Origin: an uncultured Collinsella sp.
GTDB lineage: Bacteria; Actinomycetota; Coriobacteriia; Coriobacteriales; Coriobacteriaceae
Direction of reading: 5' to 3'
Length of the DNA: 37,656 nucleotides
NCBI GenBank assembly: GCA_900759045.1
Contig: CAAETU010000067.1
Coordinates: 1-37,656, forward strand
Every line of letters starts with the position of its first letter. The stretch's first letter is position 1. Below, one piece after another: positions 35,147 through 37,656 of the stretch. The notes under the pieces were generated by a model. That model saw only the letters and a program-made list of their open reading frames with translations, searched no databases and was not told where the DNA came from. Position numbers and translations under genes: made by a program.

Positions 35147-36565
35147 ATGGCCTACGACGCCAAGAAAATCTACTACCGCTTCGACGATCACCTGAGCCGC
35201 CTGGTTCTGGATTACGAGGCGAGCCGTCAGATTTCGCCCGAAAGCGAAAACCTCTACCACGGCCTGCCGACCGCCCCGTACGACGAGGGCTTGTTCGTAG
35301 AGCACAACGTCAAGCGCGGCCTGCGCAATGCCGACGGCTCGGGCGTGGTCGCCGGCCTCACTCGTATCTCGGATGTGCACGGCTACAACAAGGTCGACGG
35401 AAAGGTCGTGCCCGATCAGGGCAAGCTCACGCTTCGCGGCTACAGCATCGAGGATCTGGTCAACAATGCCCAGGCCGAGAATCGCTACGGCTACGAAGAG
35501 GTCGCCTATCTGCTCATCACGGGCTCTCTGCCCACCAAGGAAGAGCTTGACGGTTTTTGCGGACGCCTGGGTGCTTTTAGGCACCTGAGCGACGAATACG
35601 TCCGCGAGTTCCCCATGACCACGGTGTCGTCGAGCATCATGAATGTGCTTCAGCGCGCCGTGCTGCTGCTCTACGCCTTCGACGCCGAGCCCGACGCCAT
35701 TACACCCGAGCACGAAATCGACGTCGCCATCTCCATGCTGGCGCGTCTGCCCCGCATCGCCGCCTTTGCGCACATGGCATCGGTCGCCAAGCGCCACGGC
35801 TCGGAGATGCACGTGCCGCACCCCACACCCGGCCTCTCCACCGCCGAGACCATTCTGCAGGTCCTACGCGGCGGCATGGCGTTCACTCGCGATGAGGCGA
35901 TGCTGCTCGACGTGATGCTCATGCTGCATGCCGAGCACGGCGGCGGCAACAACTCCACGTTTGCCTGCCGCGTGCTGTCATCTTCGGCAACCGATCCGTA
36001 TTCCGCCTACGCGGCGGCTATCGGCTCGCTCAAGGGCCCGCGACACGGCGGCGCCAATGCCAAGGTCGTGTCCATGCACGAGGACATCCGTGCGCATGTC
36101 TCCAACTGGGAGGACGAGGACGAGGTCGCAGCCTACCTGGGCAAGATTCTCGACAAGCAGGCCTTCGACGGCACGGGTCTCATCTACGGCATGGGCCACG
36201 CCGTCTACACGCTCAGCGACCCGCGCGCCGAGGTCTGCCGCCACTACGCACGTTCGCTCGCTGACAAGAAAGATCTGGGCGAGGAATTCTCTCTGATCGA
36301 GCGCATCGAGCGCCTGGCACCGCAGGTGATGCGCGACCACGGCATGACCAAGCCCATCTGCGCCAACATCGACCTGTACACGGGCTTTATCTACAAGATG
36401 CTCGGCGTGCCCGAGACGCTCTTTACGCCGCTGTTCGCCGTCGCCCGCATGGCCGGCTGGTCGGCGCACCGCATGGAAGAGCTCTTCTGCGCGCACCGCA
36501 TCATCCGTCCCGCGTATCGCCCGGTTATTGATCCGCTGGAGTACAAGCCGCTCGCCGACCGCTAG
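35147..36565 (+). CDS. gltA: Citrate synthase
   Basis: A 472-residue citrate synthase condensing acetyl-CoA with oxaloacetate. Active-site features: HAEHGGGNNSTF (first catalytic His region), GSLKGPRHGGAN, GMGHAVYTLSDPRA (second His), and ANIDLYTGFIYKMLG (catalytic Asp). The N-terminal ~90 residues are longer than in E. coli GltA, as in several Firmicutes/Actinobacteria enzymes. AAAGGAG lies six bases before the ATG. It could feed 2-oxoglutarate to the glutamate synthase encoded in this window. A 2-methylcitrate synthase activity cannot be excluded. Confidence 0.93.
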   Translation: MAYDAKKIYYRFDDHLSRLVLDYEASRQISPESENLYHGLPTAPYDEGLFVEHNVKRGLRNADGSGVVAGLTRISDVHGYNKVDGKVVPDQGKLTLRGYSIEDLVNNAQAENRYGYEEVAYLLITGSLPTKEELDGFCGRLGAFRHLSDEYVREFPMTTVSSSIMNVLQRAVLLLYAFDAEPDAITPEHEIDVAISMLARLPRIAAFAHMASVAKRHGSEMHVPHPTPGLSTAETILQVLRGGMAFTRDEAMLLDVMLMLHAEHGGGNNSTFACRVLSSSATDPYSAYAAAIGSLKGPRHGGANAKVVSMHEDIRAHVSNWEDEDEVAAYLGKILDKQAFDGTGLIYGMGHAVYTLSDPRAEVCRHYARSLADKKDLGEEFSLIERIERLAPQVMRDHGMTKPICANIDLYTGFIYKMLGVPETLFTPLFAVARMAGWSAHRMEELFCAHRIIRPAYRPVIDPLEYKPLADR

Positions 36566-36589
36566 GACGCGGACCGTTATAGAACCCGA

Positions 36590-36627
36590 GCGTGGCCAGG
36601 GCATCACCGCCCTCGGCCACGCTTTTT
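36590..36627 (+). terminator. Intrinsic terminator of gltA
   Basis: GCGTGGCC (36590-36597) pairs with GGCCACGC (36615-36622), with an inner AGGGC/GCCCT stem, followed by TTTTT. It ends 25 bases before the HAD gene start. Confidence 0.92.
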
Positions 36628-36652
36628 ATGCCAGCAGAAAGGGCTGCATCAA

Positions 36653-37495
36653 ATGATTGTGTTTTCCGATATGGATGGAACGCTGTTAACGAGCGATAAG
36701 CAGATGAGCGATGCCACCTGGGCGATGCTCGACGAGCTCGCTCGACGCGGGATTGAATTTGTGCCCTGCACGGGACGTCCGCTGTCGGGCATCTTTGAGC
36801 CCATCCTCGCCCATCCCGCCGTGCACTATGCCGTCTGCGCCAATGGCGCCAGCGTCTGGCAGCTCGACGACGATGTGCCCAACGATGCCTCGCGCGCCAC
36901 GTGCGTATTGAGCCGTCCGCTCGATTGCGGCATTGCCCATCGCATCCATCGCATCGCCGCCGGCCACGATGTGACCTTCGATATCTTCGCGGATGGGCGG
37001 TGCTTCCTCCCCCGCTCGCTCTACACGCGCCTGGACGAATTCTGCGGCGGCGACCCCCACATCGCGGCTTCGCTCAAGCGCACACGAACACCAATCGACA
37101 TGGATATCGACAGCAAGATCGACGAGGTCGAGACGCTCGAACGCATCGCCATGTACTGGCACGACCCGGCCGATCGCGACGCCATCGCGGCGGAGCTCGA
37201 CACGCTCGAAGGCATTGAGGTCACGCGTTCGTACGCCATGAATATCGAGGTCATGGGCGCAGGCGCCACCAAGGGAACGGCCCTCACGTGGCTATGCGAG
37301 CGCCTGGGCGAGCGTCTCGCCGACGCCTGGGCGTTCGGCGACAACATCAACGACATCCCCATGCTGCAGGCAGCGGGCCATGGCATGGCCATGATCAACG
37401 CCGAGCCCGAGGATCGCGAGGCCGCCGACGCCGTCACCGAATACGACAACGACCACGACGGCGTCGCCCGCGCCATCATGGCCGCCCTCGCCTAG
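36653..37495 (+). CDS. Cof-type HAD-IIB phosphatase
   Basis: A 280-residue haloacid-dehalogenase phosphatase of the Cof subfamily. Motif I DMDGTLL (nucleophile Asp7), motif II CTGRP, motif III Lys in GATKGTAL, and motif IV GDNINDIPML are all present, with the large C2B cap between motifs II and III. Cof proteins dephosphorylate small phosphometabolites such as sugar phosphates or pyridoxal phosphate; the substrate is not evident. The start has AGAAAGG upstream. The gltA terminator precedes it, so it probably has its own promoter or depends on read-through. Confidence 0.92.
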   Translation: MIVFSDMDGTLLTSDKQMSDATWAMLDELARRGIEFVPCTGRPLSGIFEPILAHPAVHYAVCANGASVWQLDDDVPNDASRATCVLSRPLDCGIAHRIHRIAAGHDVTFDIFADGRCFLPRSLYTRLDEFCGGDPHIAASLKRTRTPIDMDIDSKIDEVETLERIAMYWHDPADRDAIAAELDTLEGIEVTRSYAMNIEVMGAGATKGTALTWLCERLGERLADAWAFGDNINDIPMLQAAGHGMAMINAEPEDREAADAVTEYDNDHDGVARAIMAALA

Positions 37496-37538
37496 TCATC
37501 GGCCAGTCATCGGGGGCGTTCTTGAATGACTAGTCGTT

Positions 37539-37576
37539 GGGGACAGTCTTCGCAAAAAGCTGCAAGGACTGTCCCC
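37539..37576. repeat. Hairpin GGGGACAGTC / GACTGTCCCC
   Basis: Ten-base perfect arms at 37539-37548 and 37567-37576 flank an 18-base loop. The GGGGACAG core links it to the elements at 3887-3977 and 8685-8768. The rest of the sequence to the window end shows no recognisable gene. Confidence 0.75.
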
Positions 37577-37656
37577 CACTGCCGGCAGAGACGATATGAG
37601 CAGGACATAAAAACATTGAGAGCCCCTGCTGCATGAAAGACCGCGGATTAGGCCGA

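Overview
The window reads as chromosome of a Coriobacteriia member, most likely Collinsella or a close relative. The basis is high GC with strong G/C third-position bias, the actinobacterial run secA-prfB ... ftsE-ftsX ... smpB, split transketolase genes, a CsoR-type copper sensor, and dense hairpin-forming intergenic repeats. The genus call is inference; no database was searched.

Layout. 1-194: C-terminal tail of a DUF6273-like protein. 236-616: five-unit array of a 59-bp palindromic repeat. 694-3886: copper module (CsoR-like operator, copA, copZ, csoR). 4033-4506: small membrane/zinc-ribbon protein, then a bidirectional terminator and an amidohydrolase on the other strand (4659-6029). 6178-7640: a DUF559-like nuclease-fold gene tightly bracketed by two clusters of the same 59-bp repeat. 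7676-8383: unidentified protein. 8799-14986: gltB-gltD (NADPH glutamate synthase). 15169-16930: an Nramp metal transporter bracketed by two more repeat clusters. 17073-17808: rubredoxin and a flavin reductase. 18015-19392: TPR protein and smpB. 19488-19655: tRNA-Glu(CUC) and tRNA-Gln(CUG). 19932-21634: small accessory genes (orphan domain protein, ArsC/Spx-like protein, serine recombinase). 21813-26269: rnr, ftsX, ftsE. 26718-28491: two-gene transketolase. 28699-33709: yitT, prfB, secA. 34051-34476: rpmE with a long tail. 34782-37495: ACT-domain protein, citrate synthase, Cof-type HAD phosphatase.

How genes work together. copA/copZ/csoR form a self-regulated copper-efflux unit. gltBD and citrate synthase sit at the 2-oxoglutarate/glutamate node. 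Rubredoxin plus flavin reductase look like a two-gene form of an NAD(P)H:rubredoxin electron-transfer pair. secA, prfB, ftsEX, rnr and smpB are housekeeping functions (export, termination, division, RNA decay and ribosome rescue); transketolase, yitT and the recombinase block appear to have been inserted among them.

The most unusual feature is the 59-bp palindrome family: 15 units in five intergenic clusters (5, 2, 3, 3 and 2 units). Every unit is exactly 59 bp, and units within a cluster start every 80 or 81 bp. Two clusters immediately bracket a DUF559-like gene and two bracket the Nramp gene. At least five other inverted-repeat families also occupy the intergenic spaces. Other points are an SPT in place of the usual SPF motif in release factor 2, a ~170-residue Pro/Ala-rich N-terminal extension on FtsE, and a ~70-residue Ala/Lys/Glu tail on ribosomal protein L31.
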